A stretch of DNA of 64,000 nt from Comamonas piscis (GCF_014109725.1 NZ_CP058554.1:4960001-5024000), one strand, 5' to 3'. Shown: positions 25,657 through 35,261, counted from the stretch's first letter. Notes: generated by a model from the letters alone, not told the origin. Made by a program: numbers and translations.

Positions 25657-26093
25657 GCGGGCGGCACCACATTCTCGGCTGGATCGGGCGGCCGGCGCTG
25701 CGCACGCAAGGTGTTGAGCTCGAACACGCGCGGGCGGTCGCCCTCGGCCCAGTTCACGCTGATATGCACTTCATGCAGCACAGGAATGTTCGCGCCTTCG
25801 TCCACACCGGTCTTGAAGGGCGCGCTTTGCACACTCCACTGGTAGCCATTGCTCTGGCCCGATTCGTTCCAGCCGCTTTCGTACACGGAGTCACGCGAAT
25901 CCATGATGGACTGCGCCAGCTGCACCGCATATTGGTAGCGATCCAGATCACCTACGCTGCGCGCATTGCTGCCGGTGGCGCGGTAGATCATGCCCAGCGA
26001 GATCGCCATGATGGACAGCGCCACCAGAATTTCCAGCAAGGTCATGCCTTGCTGCTGGCGAGGCCGTTGGGACAGAGATGACAGCGCCCTCAT
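25653..26093 (-). CDS. gspI: Type II secretion minor pseudopilin GspI
   Basis: A 146-residue pseudopilin with site QQG/MTLLEILVALSIMAISL near residue 16 (Glu+5 present). It nucleates the tip complex with GspJ and GspK. It overlaps gspH and gspJ by 4 nt on each side. Confidence 0.92.
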   Translation of the reverse strand: MRALSSLSQRPRQQQGMTLLEILVALSIMAISLGMIYRATGSNARSVGDLDRYQYAVQLAQSIMDSRDSVYESGWNESGQSNGYQWSVQSAPFKTGVDEGANIPVLHEVHISVNWAEGDRPRVFELNTLRAQRRPPDPAENVVPPA

Positions 26094-26587
26094 TGGAACA
26101 AGGGCTCCTGGCTGACCCGGCCCGAAAGCCAGTCCACCCGCAGCCGTGTGCCGGCGCCATTTTTGCGCAAGATCTCTACACTGCCGCCGGTGGAGCCTCC
26201 CGAGGCCAGGAACACGATCGAGGCGGCGCTGTTGGGCACAAACTCGCGGTCTGCCACGGTGGCACGTAAATCCACTGCCTCTGGAATTTCTTTGACCGAG
26301 TCTCCATAGCCATAGTGCCGGGTTTGCAGATCCACGGTAAAGCGCACCGACTCGCCCTGCGAGACGGCGATATAACGGGCCGAGCGCAGTTGGCTGATCA
26401 TCGTGCGCACGGTATCGCGGTACTGCACCCCATCCTTCAGCCGGTCATAGGCGACCGGTGCCATGGCCACCACCAAAGCCATGATGGCGAACACCACCAT
26501 CAGCTCGATCAAGGTAAAGCCTTGATGGGCTGCTGGGCGCGTGGTGGCACGCGGGTGTCGGCTCAGCCATGGCAAGGCGGTGGGCAC
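26090..26587 (-). CDS. gspH: Type II secretion minor pseudopilin GspH
   Basis: A 165-residue pseudopilin with a rather long 22-residue leader before the site HQG/FTLIELMVVFAIMALVV (Glu+5 present), followed by a GspH-type beta domain. It links the tip complex to the GspG shaft. It begins 40 bp after the gspG stop and overlaps gspI by 4 nt. Confidence 0.92.
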   Translation of the reverse strand: MPTALPWLSRHPRATTRPAAHQGFTLIELMVVFAIMALVVAMAPVAYDRLKDGVQYRDTVRTMISQLRSARYIAVSQGESVRFTVDLQTRHYGYGDSVKEIPEAVDLRATVADREFVPNSAASIVFLASGGSTGGSVEILRKNGAGTRLRVDWLSGRVSQEPLFQ

Positions 26588-26627
26588 GGGGTTTCCTGGT
26601 CAGGCGGAGAAAGCAGCGGCCGCCGGC

Positions 26628-27059
26628 TTACTGTGCGTTGCGCACATCGGCGGCTTCACCTTCGCCACCGGGCTGGCCATCGGAGCCCAGCGACAGGATG
26701 TCGACCCGGCCGCCGTTGTAGCTATAGCGGTACGGGTTGTTCCAAGGATCGTTGGGTACGCCGCCCGACAGGTAGGGACCGTTCCAACCGCGCACATTGC
26801 CCGGCTGCTTGGCCAGCGCATCCAGACCTTCTTCGGTGGTCGGGTAGCGGCCAGTGTCGAGCTTGAAGATATCCAGCGCCTTTTGCAGGTCAGCAATCTG
26901 CACGCCTGCCGTTTTGGACTTGGCGCCGCCCAATTGGCTCAGCACCTTGGGGCCGACCAGGCCGGCCAGCAGGGTCAGGATGGCCAGCACCACCAGCAGT
27001 TCGATCAAGGTAAAACCACGGCTCTTGCGTGGCGTCTTTTGGGTGAATAAGGCCTTCAT
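26628..27059 (-). CDS. gspG: Type II secretion major pseudopilin GspG
   Basis: A 143-residue major pseudopilin with site SRG/FTLIELLVVLAILTLLA after a basic 14-residue leader. The C-terminal domain has the GspG hallmarks: LDTGRYPTTEEGLDAL, WNGPYLSGGVPNDPW and YNGGRVDILSLGSDGQPGG (Ca-binding loop region). It is 27 bp downstream of gspF with a separate ribosome site, as expected for a highly made subunit. Confidence 0.97.
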   Translation of the reverse strand: MKALFTQKTPRKSRGFTLIELLVVLAILTLLAGLVGPKVLSQLGGAKSKTAGVQIADLQKALDIFKLDTGRYPTTEEGLDALAKQPGNVRGWNGPYLSGGVPNDPWNNPYRYSYNGGRVDILSLGSDGQPGGEGEAADVRNAQ

Positions 27060-27086
27060 GGCGGGCTCTCCTTGCAGTATTAAAAA

Positions 27087-28361
27087 TTAAGCGGCCAGAT
27101 CGTTGACGGACAAGATGCCCATCAAGATAGAAACAATGATGGAGGCAATCATGATGCCCAGTACCAGAATCAGCACCGGCTCGATCATGGTCAGGGCGCG
27201 TTTGATGCCGATCTCCACCTCGCGGTTCAATATATTCGACAGCTCCAGCATCATCGATCCCAGGCGCCCGGTTTCTTCGCCAACGCGCACCAGGTTCACG
27301 GCCAGCGGCTCGAACACGGTGGTGGTGTTCATCGCCTGCACCATCTTGCCGCCCTCTTTGACGATCGGCGGAATCTTGGCCAGCTCTTGCTGGATCAAGC
27401 GGTTGCTTACGGTATCGGTCGCAATATGCAACGCCGTGAGCAAAGGCACGCCATTGCCCAGCAAGGTACCCAGCGAGCGAGAATACAAGGTCAGCTGGTA
27501 CTTCAGCGCCAGTCGCCCCAGGATAGGCATGCGCAGCAACACACTTTGCCACCACAGCCGCCCGGTGGGCGAACTGAGCCAGCTGCGCATCAGATAGACC
27601 ACGGCCGCACCGCCCAGCAAAATCACCCAGCCGTTCTTGCGAAACACCTGGCCAATGGTCATCACAATCTTGGTCGGCGTGGGCAAGGCATCACCCATAT
27701 CGGTAAACAGCTTTTCAAACTGCGGCACCACAAAGCCCAGCATCGCGATCAGCGACAGAATGGCCACTGCCACGAGGATCATCGGGTAGATGGTGGCCGA
27801 GACCACGCTTTCCTTGAGCGCGCGTTGGCGCTCCAGGTGTTCCACCAAACGCTGCAGCACGGCCGACATCTGGCCGCTGGCCTCGCCCGAGCGCACCATG
27901 TTGATATAGAAATCGCCAAACAGCTCCTGGTGCACCATCAGCGCTTTGGACAGCGGCACCCCGCCCTTGACCGCTTCGAGCACACCGGTCAGCAGCTCGC
28001 GCATGCTGTCCTTGAAGGCCATGTCGATCAGCACGCGCAGCGCGTTGTCCAAGGCCAAACCGGCCTTGAGCATGATTGACAGCTCCGAGGTCATCGCCAG
28101 CACATCGGATGACTTGGCCGGGCCCTTTTGGGATTTCCGGGCCTTGGTTTTGACCAGTGCACCCACAGCCGCAGGCTTGGCGCCGGCCTTGGTTGCAGCC
28201 GGCATCAGCGCGGCGGCATCAACCGCATCCACAATGCGCACCGGCGTGAGCTTTTGCGCGCGCAGGTGCTTTTGCACGGCTGCGGCGTTGGGCGCTTGGA
28301 AAGTGCCGCGAACCTGCTCGCCCGCAGCATTGATCGCGTGCCAGGCAAAATCAGCCATCAA
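27087..28361 (-). CDS. gspF: Type II secretion inner-membrane platform protein GspF
   Basis: A 424-residue platform protein with the duplicated GspF/PilC domain (LSIMLKAGLALDNAL and LGTLLGNGVPLLTALHIATD), three membrane helices, and the conserved VNLVRVGEETGRLGSMMLEL near 335. It converts GspE ATPase motion into pseudopilus growth. The start overlaps the gspE stop by 11 nt; MADF one codon inside is an equally good start. Confidence 0.95.
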   Translation of the reverse strand: MMADFAWHAINAAGEQVRGTFQAPNAAAVQKHLRAQKLTPVRIVDAVDAAALMPAATKAGAKPAAVGALVKTKARKSQKGPAKSSDVLAMTSELSIMLKAGLALDNALRVLIDMAFKDSMRELLTGVLEAVKGGVPLSKALMVHQELFGDFYINMVRSGEASGQMSAVLQRLVEHLERQRALKESVVSATIYPMILVAVAILSLIAMLGFVVPQFEKLFTDMGDALPTPTKIVMTIGQVFRKNGWVILLGGAAVVYLMRSWLSSPTGRLWWQSVLLRMPILGRLALKYQLTLYSRSLGTLLGNGVPLLTALHIATDTVSNRLIQQELAKIPPIVKEGGKMVQAMNTTTVFEPLAVNLVRVGEETGRLGSMMLELSNILNREVEIGIKRALTMIEPVLILVLGIMIASIIVSILMGILSVNDLAA

Positions 28362-30087
28362 TCTGGTCCTGGGTGACGCGGGCGACTTCGTCCAAGGTGG
28401 TCATGCCGGCCGCCACCTTGCGCAAGCCGTCTTCATGCAGGCTCAGCATGCCCGATTTGGCCGCCAGGTTGAACAGCTCGTTGGAGTCCTTGCCTGCATT
28501 GATGGCATTGCGCATCGGCTCATCGAGCACAAATAGCTCATGGATGCCGGTACGGCCTTTGTAGCCGGTCTGGCGGCAGGCATTGCAACCCACCGCACGG
28601 TAAATGACTTGGCCCACCTCGCTGAAGCGCGCCAGGCCGGAGCGCTTGCGCACCTCCTCGCCAGGCTCGAACGCCTCTTTGCAATTGCCGCACAAAGTAC
28701 GCACCAGACGCTGGGCCAGCACGCCGTTGACCGAGGAGGTGATCAGATAGCTCTCCACCCCCATGTCCTGCATACGGGTGATGGCACCGGCGGCGGTGTT
28801 GGTGTGCAGGGTGGACAGCACCAAGTGGCCCGTCAGCGCCGACTGCACCGCGATCTGCGCGGTCTCGCCGTCGCGCATTTCACCGATCATGATGATGTCC
28901 GGGTCCTGGCGCAGGATGGAGCGCAGCGCGTTGGCAAAGGTCAGGTTGATCTGGGCGTGCACCTGGATCTGGTTGATCCCTTCGAGCTGGTACTCGACCG
29001 GGTCTTCTACGGTGATGATCTTGTTTTCCAGCGCGTCAATCTTGGACAGCGCGGCATACAAGGTGGTGGTCTTGCCCGAGCCAGTGGGCCCGGTGACCAG
29101 CAAAATGCCGTGCGGACGGCCGAGCAGGTCGTTGAATTTGGACAGGGTGTCCTTGGCAAAACCCATGGTTTCGAGCTGCAGCCGCACGCTGGCGCGGTCC
29201 AGCACCCGCATCACGATGCTCTCGCCATGGACAGTGGGCACGGTGGAGACCCGCAGGTCCAGCTCGCGGCCCTTGACGCGTGTTTTGATACGGCCATCTT
29301 GCGGCAGGCGGCGCTCGGCAATGTCCAAATGCGCCATCAGCTTGACGCGCGATCCCACGGCGGCCGACAGGCGCGGCGGCACCAGTTCACCGGGGTGGAT
29401 CACACCATCGACCCGGTAGCGCACATGCAGGCCGTCGTCAAACGGCTCCAGGTGGATATCGGAAGCGCGCAGATCGGTCACCTTGCCGATGATGCTGTTG
29501 ACCAGGCGAATCACCGGCGCTTCGCTGGCGAGGTCCTTCAGATGTTCGACAAAGTCGCCGACATCGGAGCCATCGCCAAACATGTCATCGCCGTCGTCCT
29601 CTTCGGCTTCGGGCTCAGGCTCTTGCAGCGCTTTTTCAATATCGGCCTGCAGCGCCAGATGGGGGCGAATCTGCAAACCCGTTGACATCTGCAGCGCCTT
29701 GATCACATACGGATCCTGGGGCGAGGCCATGGCGACATCCAGCACGCCATCTTGCAACCGCAAGGGGAAGACATGCTGCGAATGCTGGAACTCGGGCATC
29801 AGGCCCGGCACGCTGACCGCTTCCACCGGGAAGTCCGCGCCCAAGATATATGGGATCTGCAACTGGGTCGCCAGGGCCTGCATCAGGTCCGGCTCGGAAA
29901 CCAGGCCCAGCTGCACCAGCACCTGGCCGATGAGACTGCCCATCTCCTGCTGCGCCTGCAGCGCACGCTCCAGATCGCGTGGCGACAGCTTGCCCGCCTG
30001 CACCAGCATCTCGCCCAGCAAAGGGCGACGCCCTGACTCCAGGGTCAGGGCTGCATCGCTGAAATCGTCAATGGTGCTGGTGCTCAT
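28351..30087 (-). CDS. gspE: Type II secretion ATPase GspE
   Basis: A 578-residue cytoplasmic ATPase. An N1E/MshEN-like domain (about 25-160) precedes an acidic linker (PEPEAEEDDGDD), then the N2E and RecA-like domains with Walker A GPTGSGKTT near 335, the Asp box, Walker B RQDPDIIMIGEMRD and the zinc-binding tetracysteine CGNCKEAF...CNACRQTGY near 475-515. It drives pseudopilus assembly. It is the first gene of the T2SS operon; no gspO prepilin peptidase is in the window. Confidence 0.96.
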   Translation of the reverse strand: MSTSTIDDFSDAALTLESGRRPLLGEMLVQAGKLSPRDLERALQAQQEMGSLIGQVLVQLGLVSEPDLMQALATQLQIPYILGADFPVEAVSVPGLMPEFQHSQHVFPLRLQDGVLDVAMASPQDPYVIKALQMSTGLQIRPHLALQADIEKALQEPEPEAEEDDGDDMFGDGSDVGDFVEHLKDLASEAPVIRLVNSIIGKVTDLRASDIHLEPFDDGLHVRYRVDGVIHPGELVPPRLSAAVGSRVKLMAHLDIAERRLPQDGRIKTRVKGRELDLRVSTVPTVHGESIVMRVLDRASVRLQLETMGFAKDTLSKFNDLLGRPHGILLVTGPTGSGKTTTLYAALSKIDALENKIITVEDPVEYQLEGINQIQVHAQINLTFANALRSILRQDPDIIMIGEMRDGETAQIAVQSALTGHLVLSTLHTNTAAGAITRMQDMGVESYLITSSVNGVLAQRLVRTLCGNCKEAFEPGEEVRKRSGLARFSEVGQVIYRAVGCNACRQTGYKGRTGIHELFVLDEPMRNAINAGKDSNELFNLAAKSGMLSLHEDGLRKVAAGMTTLDEVARVTQDQIDG

Positions 30088-30196
30088 GCGTCTATGGTCT
30101 CAAAAGCCTATGACAGGCGTGGTATCCATCCCCTTAGCCTATAGGGCACCCAGTGTAGGTGCCAGGCATGGGAGACATTTGGTAGGAAAAGCAAAC

Positions 30197-30745
30197 TCAG
30201 GCAAAAACATCGGCCTCGGCAAAGGCCTTGCCTTGCTGGTCCTTGCCCGACAGCTGCGGCTCCAGGCCATTCAACTGCCAATCAATCGACAACTGTGCAT
30301 CATTCCAGATAATGCAGCGCTCGTGGGCGGGCGCATAGTAATCTGTTGTTTTATAAAGAAACTCAGCCGTTTCACTGAACACCACAAAGCCATGGGCAAA
30401 ACCGGGCGGAACCCACAACTGGCGTTGGTTTTCATCACTCAGCTCCACCGCCACCCATTGGCCAAATGTGGCCGAGCTTTTGCGGATATCGACGGCGACA
30501 TCCAGCACCCGCCCCTGCACCACCCGCACCAGCTTGCCTTGGGCCTGCTCTACCTGGTAATGCAGGCCGCGCAGCACACCCCGGCTGCTCTTGCTGTGGT
30601 TGTCCTGCACAAAGTCATAGTGCCGGCCCACCGCCGCATCAAAAGCCTGCTGGTTGAAGCTCTCGTAGAAAAAGCCGCGCGTGTCGCCAAACACCTTGGG
30701 CTCGATGATCTTGACCTCGGGCAGCGCCGTATCGATGACTTGCAT
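30197..30745 (-). CDS. rfbC: dTDP-4-dehydrorhamnose 3,5-epimerase
   Basis: RfbC converts dTDP-4-keto-6-deoxyglucose to dTDP-4-keto-L-rhamnose. The 182-residue cupin has FGDTRGFFYESFN, the catalytic region SRGVLRGLHYQ near residue 57 and VPPGFAHGFVV near 115. The start is ATG 30745; the reading upstream to 30883 overlaps rfbA and lacks family features. Last gene of rfbBDAC, 4 bp after rfbA. Confidence 0.95.
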   Translation of the reverse strand: MQVIDTALPEVKIIEPKVFGDTRGFFYESFNQQAFDAAVGRHYDFVQDNHSKSSRGVLRGLHYQVEQAQGKLVRVVQGRVLDVAVDIRKSSATFGQWVAVELSDENQRQLWVPPGFAHGFVVFSETAEFLYKTTDYYAPAHERCIIWNDAQLSIDWQLNGLEPQLSGKDQQGKAFAEADVFA

Positions 30746-30749
30746 GGCT

Positions 30750-31640
30750 TTACTCCTTGGGCTCCTGCAGCAGGCGCTGCAGGTACTGGCCGTAGCCGTT
30801 CTTGGCCAAGGGCTTGGCCAGCGCGGCCAGTTGCTCGTCGCCGATGTAGCCGCTGCGCCATGCAATTTCTTCCGGGCAGGCAATCTTCAGGCCTTGGCGG
30901 CTTTCCAGGGTGGCAATGAACTGGCCCGCATCCAGCAGGCTGTCATGCGTACCGGTATCCAGCCAGGCATAGCCCCGGCCCATGATCTCCACGCTCAGCT
31001 GCTCGCGCTCCAAGTACAGGCGGTTCAGGTCCGTGATTTCCAGCTCGCCGCGCGGCGAAGGCTTGAGGCCGCGCGCCAGCTCCACCACCTGGCTGTCGTA
31101 GAAATACAGGCCGGTCACTGCATAGTTGCTCTTGGGCTTGGCCGGCTTTTCTTCCAGCGACAGGACCTTGCCTTGTTTGTCAAACTCCGCCACGCCATAG
31201 CGCTCGGGGTCGGTCACATGGTAGGCAAACACACTGGCGCCGGTATCGCGCTGCATGGCGCTGCCCAGCAGCTTGTGGAAATCATGGCCATAGAAGATGT
31301 TGTCGCCCAGCACCAAGGCGCTGGGTGCGCCGTCCAAAAAGCGCTCGCCAATCAAAAAGGCCTGCGCCAAGCCATCCGGGCTGGGCTGCACCGCGTATTG
31401 CAGCTGGATGCCCCACTGGCTGCCATCGCCCAGCAGTTGCTCGAAGCGCGGCGTGTCCTGCGGCGTGCTGATGACCAGGATCTCCTTGATCCCTGCCAGC
31501 ATCAGCGTGGTCAGCGGGTAGTAGATCATCGGCTTGTCGTACACCGGCAGCAGCTGCTTGCTGACCGCCAGGGTAGCGGGGTGCAGGCGGGTGCCGGAGC
31601 CGCCCGCCAAAATAATGCCTTTGCGTGCTTGCGTGGTCAT
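30750..31640 (-). CDS. rfbA: Glucose-1-phosphate thymidylyltransferase
   Basis: RfbA makes dTDP-glucose from dTTP and glucose-1-phosphate. The 296-residue protein starts with the nucleotidyltransferase signature GIILAGGSGTRLHPATLAVS and KQLLPVYDKPMIYYPL, and contains VLGDNIFYG and EEKPAKPKSNYAVTGLYFYD. Three bases separate it from rfbD upstream and four from rfbC downstream. Confidence 0.96.
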   Translation of the reverse strand: MTTQARKGIILAGGSGTRLHPATLAVSKQLLPVYDKPMIYYPLTTLMLAGIKEILVISTPQDTPRFEQLLGDGSQWGIQLQYAVQPSPDGLAQAFLIGERFLDGAPSALVLGDNIFYGHDFHKLLGSAMQRDTGASVFAYHVTDPERYGVAEFDKQGKVLSLEEKPAKPKSNYAVTGLYFYDSQVVELARGLKPSPRGELEITDLNRLYLEREQLSVEIMGRGYAWLDTGTHDSLLDAGQFIATLESRQGLKIACPEEIAWRSGYIGDEQLAALAKPLAKNGYGQYLQRLLQEPKE

Positions 31641-31643
31641 GGT

Positions 31644-32537
31644 CTACAGAATCTCCTGCAGCATGCGCTGCACGCCGGTCTGCCAGTCAGGCAAATCCAG
31701 CGCAAAGCGCTGCTGCAATTTGTGGGTGTTCAATCGGGAATTGTGGGGACGGCGCGCGGGCGTCGGGAAGGCCGAGGTGTCGACCGCCTGCACTTCCTGC
31801 GCCGTCAAATTCAGAGCCGGGTTGATCTTGCGCGCCGTTTCCAGCACAAAGCGGGCATAGCGGTTCCAGGTGGTTTCACCACCTGCCACCAGGTGGTAGA
31901 TACCGCTCAGGTCGTCACCCGATGCCATGGCCGTGCGCAACGCATGCGCCGTCACATCGGCAATCAGGTCAGCACCGGTGGGCGCGCCCCACTGGTCGTC
32001 GATGACAGCCAGCTTGTCGCGCTCCTGCGCCAAGCGCAGCATGGTCTTGGCAAAGTTGCCGCCGCGCGCGGCATAGACCCAGCTGGTGCGAAAAATCAGG
32101 TGCTTCACGCCGCTGGCGGCGATCTGCTGCTCACCTTCGAGCTTGGTCTGGCCGTAAACCGACAGTGGGCCGGTGGCTTGGTCCTCTTGCCAAGGCTGTT
32201 CGCCGCCACCATCGAAAACATAGTCGGTGCTGTAGTGCACGAGCCAAGCGCCCAGCGCTTTGGCCTCGCGCGCCAGCACCGCCACCGCCTCGGCGTTGAT
32301 GGTGCGGGCAGCATCGGGTTCGCTCTCAGCCTTGTCGACGGCGGTGTAAGCGGCGGCATTGACGATCACATCAGGCGCCAAAGCACGCACCGTCTCGGCC
32401 AAAGCCTCGGGGCGCAGCAGGTCGCCACACAGCGGCGCACTGGCGCGGTCCAGCGCCACCACCTCGCCCAGCGGCAGCAGGCTGCGTTGCAGCTCCCACC
32501 CGACCTGGCCGTTCTTGCCCAACAACAGTATTTTCAT
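31644..32537 (-). CDS. rfbD: dTDP-4-dehydrorhamnose reductase
   Basis: RfbD completes dTDP-L-rhamnose with NAD(P)H. The 297-residue extended SDR has the nucleotide-binding start MKILLLGKNGQVGWEL, VNAAAYTAVDKAESE, STDYVFDG and the YGQTKLEGE active-site Tyr/Lys motif. Start ATG 32537 is chosen over an upstream in-frame extension to 32567 because the Rossmann strand begins there. Confidence 0.96.
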   Translation of the reverse strand: MKILLLGKNGQVGWELQRSLLPLGEVVALDRASAPLCGDLLRPEALAETVRALAPDVIVNAAAYTAVDKAESEPDAARTINAEAVAVLAREAKALGAWLVHYSTDYVFDGGGEQPWQEDQATGPLSVYGQTKLEGEQQIAASGVKHLIFRTSWVYAARGGNFAKTMLRLAQERDKLAVIDDQWGAPTGADLIADVTAHALRTAMASGDDLSGIYHLVAGGETTWNRYARFVLETARKINPALNLTAQEVQAVDTSAFPTPARRPHNSRLNTHKLQQRFALDLPDWQTGVQRMLQEIL

Positions 32538-32597
32538 GGCATCTTTCCGGAAGGCGGCCCCAGACATGCAGATGCCCGGCCCGCAAAAATACCGCCC

Positions 32598-33653
32598 TCA
32601 GGCGTATTGCTTGTTGACCCAGTCCTTGTAGTCACCCGACTGCACCTGCGCCACCCAGTCCTGGTGCTCCAGGTACCACTGCACGGTCTTGCGGATGCCG
32701 CTGTCAAAGGTTTCCGCCGGCTTCCAGCCCAGCTCCTTCTCCAGCTTGCGCGCATCGATGGCGTAGCGGCGGTCATGGCCAGGGCGGTCCTTCACGTAGC
32801 TGATCTGCTCGGCATAGGACTGGCCATCGGCACGTGGACGCTGCGCATCGAGCAGGCTGCAGACATGCTTGACGATTTCGATATTGGGCATCTCGTTCCA
32901 GCCGCCCACGTTGTAGGTCTCGCCCAGGCGGCCAGCCTCCAGCACGCGGCGGATAGCGCTGCAGTGGTCCTTGACATAGAGCCAGTCGCGGATCTGCATG
33001 CCGTCGCCATACACCGGCAGGTTCTTGCCCGCCAGCGCATTGACGATCATCAGCGGGATCAGCTTCTCGGGGAAATGGTAGGGCCCGTAGTTGTTCGAGC
33101 AATTGGTCGTCACCACCGGCAGGCCATAGGTATGGAACCAGGCGCGCACCAGGTGGTCGCTGGCCGCCTTGCTGGCGCTATAGGGGCTGTTGGGCTCGAA
33201 GTTATGGGTCTCGGTAAAGGCCGGGTCCTCCTTTTCCAGGCTGCCGTACACCTCATCGGTCGATACGTGCAGAAAGCGGAAGCCGTCCTTGCGCTCGCCG
33301 GTCAATCCGCCCCAATAGGCGCGTGCTGCCTCCAGCAGGCGCAGGGTACCGACCACATTGGTTTGGATAAAGTCCTCGGGGCCGTGGATCGAGCGGTCCA
33401 CATGGCTTTCGGCCGCAAAGTGCACGATGGCGCGCGGCTGGTGCTCGGCCAGCAGCTGGTCCAGCAACGCGCGGTCGCCAATGTCGCCCTGCACAAAATG
33501 GTGGCGGCTGTCGCCTTGCAGGCTTGCGAGGTTGTGCAGATTGCCCGCGTAGGTCAGTTTGTCGAGATTGACCACCGGTTCATCCGAACCCGCCAGCCAG
33601 TCCAACACAAAATTCGAGCCGATAAAGCCGGCGCCTCCGGTGACGAGAATCAT
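32598..33653 (-). CDS. rfbB: dTDP-glucose 4,6-dehydratase
   Basis: RfbB converts dTDP-glucose to dTDP-4-keto-6-deoxyglucose. The 351-residue extended SDR shows MILVTGGAGFIGSNFVLDWL (NAD-binding), ESHVDRSI, HVSTDEVYG, the catalytic YSASKAASDHLVRAW and NNYGPYHFPEKLIP. First gene of the rhamnose operon. The product feeds the glycosyltransferases in both polysaccharide blocks. Confidence 0.97.
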   Translation of the reverse strand: MILVTGGAGFIGSNFVLDWLAGSDEPVVNLDKLTYAGNLHNLASLQGDSRHHFVQGDIGDRALLDQLLAEHQPRAIVHFAAESHVDRSIHGPEDFIQTNVVGTLRLLEAARAYWGGLTGERKDGFRFLHVSTDEVYGSLEKEDPAFTETHNFEPNSPYSASKAASDHLVRAWFHTYGLPVVTTNCSNNYGPYHFPEKLIPLMIVNALAGKNLPVYGDGMQIRDWLYVKDHCSAIRRVLEAGRLGETYNVGGWNEMPNIEIVKHVCSLLDAQRPRADGQSYAEQISYVKDRPGHDRRYAIDARKLEKELGWKPAETFDSGIRKTVQWYLEHQDWVAQVQSGDYKDWVNKQYA

Positions 33654-33770
33654 GGTCAGTACAGGTAGTTCAACAAATAACCGTCCATTATCGCATTGCC
33701 CTTCAGGCGCATCGGCGGCCCGCTGGCAATAGAGGGCTATGTCTGTAAGCGCATGTGGCGCCGGTCTGCG

Positions 33771-34553
33771 TCAGCCCTTGGTGCCAAAGCGGCTGTGGGC
33801 GATATGCAGCAGGCCGTCAAAAATCAGGTTTTCGACCAACTCAAAAGGCCGGGTCATGCTCGGCATCATCTTCCAGCCGGCACCGCCCGTCATCACGCAG
33901 GCAGGCTCCTGCCCGCAGTGGGCCATCACATGCTGCACCATGCGCTCGACCGCGCCAGCAATTGCATAGGTGCCACCGCTGGTCAGCGCATCGCTGGTAT
34001 TGGTGGGGAAAGGCCGCACCTCGCCCGTCGGCACATGCAAGCCGGCGGTGCCCGACTCAAGGGCCTTGAGCATGATGCCGTGGCCCGGCAGGATCAAGCC
34101 GCCCAGAAACTTGCCATCGGCGTCGATGGCTTCGACGGTAACCGCCGTGCCTACCATCACCACCACCACCGGGCGCTGCCGCCCCTGTGCCAGCACATGG
34201 TGCCAAGCGCCCACCATCGCCACCCAGCGGTCCGTGCCCAGGCGGCTGGGGTGGTCATAACCATTGCTCAGGCCTGCCTCGGCGGTAGACGAGACCACCC
34301 AGTTGGGTGCCAGATCCCAGATATCCATTTGCGTCTGCACCCGGCGGCGCACCACATCGCCGGCCACGACACAGCCCAGCATGTGCTGCGGCTCAGGCAG
34401 CTCAGCCCAGCTGCCCTCGGCCAGGCGCTCAATGTTGTCCAAAAACTCCACGCCATGCGCCAGCACAGCGGCGCCAGGTTGTGCTGCGTCATACATCGCC
34501 CACTTGAGGCGTGTGTTCCCTACGTCGATGGCCAGAAAATGCATGGGCGGCAT
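33771..34553 (-). CDS. coaX: Type III pantothenate kinase
   Basis: CoaX phosphorylates pantothenate, the first step of coenzyme A synthesis. The 260-residue ASKHA-fold protein has FLAIDVGNTRLKWAMYD (phosphate loop), PSRLGTDRWVAMVGAWH and VVVMVGTAVTVEAID. I use ATG 34553, preceded by AAGGG at 6 nt; ATG 34544 (MHFLAIDVGNT) is also possible. Single gene between the rhamnose operon and the Kbp-type gene; the birA partner seen in some relatives is not present. Confidence 0.93.
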   Translation of the reverse strand: MPPMHFLAIDVGNTRLKWAMYDAAQPGAAVLAHGVEFLDNIERLAEGSWAELPEPQHMLGCVVAGDVVRRRVQTQMDIWDLAPNWVVSSTAEAGLSNGYDHPSRLGTDRWVAMVGAWHHVLAQGRQRPVVVVMVGTAVTVEAIDADGKFLGGLILPGHGIMLKALESGTAGLHVPTGEVRPFPTNTSDALTSGGTYAIAGAVERMVQHVMAHCGQEPACVMTGGAGWKMMPSMTRPFELVENLIFDGLLHIAHSRFGTKG

Positions 34554-34720
34554 TATCGACCCTTTTGCCGCTGCAGCTTGTTGCACGTGCAACATCGACC
34601 TGCGCCACGGACGTCCAAACCGCAGTGTGAATTATTTTCAAGCGACTCCGTCTGACTTCATCGCGTTCACAAAAGCCTATATATTGGACAGTTCCTGTAA
34701 CCAACCCTCTAGGAGTCACC

Positions 34721-35185
34721 ATGGGACTGTTCAGTTTTATCAAGGAAGCCGGCGAAAAATTGTTTGGCGGCAAAGACGCTGCTGCCGCCACGGCACCACA
34801 AGACCTGAACGCGGCTGCAGGCGCGGCCATTGAAAAGTACATTGGTACCCAGAACCTGGGCGTGTCCGACGTGAAGGTGGCCTTTGACGCTGGCAAAGTG
34901 ACCGTGACCGGCGTGGCCCCCACCCAGGCTGCGAAGGAAAAAGTCACGCTGTGCTGCGGCAATGTCTCCAGCGTCAGCGATGTGACCAATGACATGACCG
35001 TGACCAACCCCGAGCCAGAAGCCAAGTACTACGACGTGGTCTCGGGCGACACGCTGTCGGGCATTTCCAAGAAGATGTACGGCGATGCCAACAAGTACAT
35101 GACCATCTTCGAAGCCAATAAGCCCATGCTGAGCGACCCCAACAAGATTTACCCAGGCCAGAAGCTGCGCATCCCCGCGCTGTAA
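34721..35185 (+). CDS. kbp: BON-LysM domain protein (Kbp/YgaU type)
   Basis: A 154-residue protein of the Kbp/YgaU class, which binds potassium in E. coli. Residues about 28-95 are a BON domain (IEKYIGTQNLGVSDVKVAFD) and 100-153 a LysM domain (YYDVVSGDTLSGISKKMYGD ... NKIYPGQKLRIP). There is no signal peptide, as in Kbp, so it is cytoplasmic or exported non-classically. AGGAG sits 6 nt before the ATG, and a strong terminator follows, so it is a stand-alone stress-type gene. The K+ role is by family. Confidence 0.9.
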   Translation: MGLFSFIKEAGEKLFGGKDAAAATAPQDLNAAAGAAIEKYIGTQNLGVSDVKVAFDAGKVTVTGVAPTQAAKEKVTLCCGNVSSVSDVTNDMTVTNPEPEAKYYDVVSGDTLSGISKKMYGDANKYMTIFEANKPMLSDPNKIYPGQKLRIPAL

Positions 35186-35205
35186 TCCAGCCCAACGCCC
35201 CAAAG

Positions 35206-35248
35206 TAAAAATCCCGCATCCGGCTTGGCCGGTGCGGGATTTTTTTAA
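35206..35248. terminator. Bidirectional terminator between kbp and the 959-residue protein gene
   Basis: A long stem ATCCCGCA...TGCGGGAT with an inner CCGG/CCGG arm (35211-35240) is followed by TTTTTTT on the plus strand and preceded by AAAAA, which gives a T run on the minus strand. It serves the two convergent genes. Confidence 0.93.
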
Positions 35249-35261
35249 TTAAGCCTGCTGG

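Noticed and set aside
30145..30163. GGCACC-CAGTGTA-GGTGCC hairpin between rfbC and gspE
   Set aside because: Six-bp stem without a T tract on the relevant strand; not strong enough to call as a terminator.
30681..33668. 995-codon open frame on the plus strand across the rhamnose genes
   Set aside because: It is antisense to rfbA, rfbD and rfbB, has His/Gln/Arg-rich composition without any domain pattern, and is a typical high-GC shadow frame.
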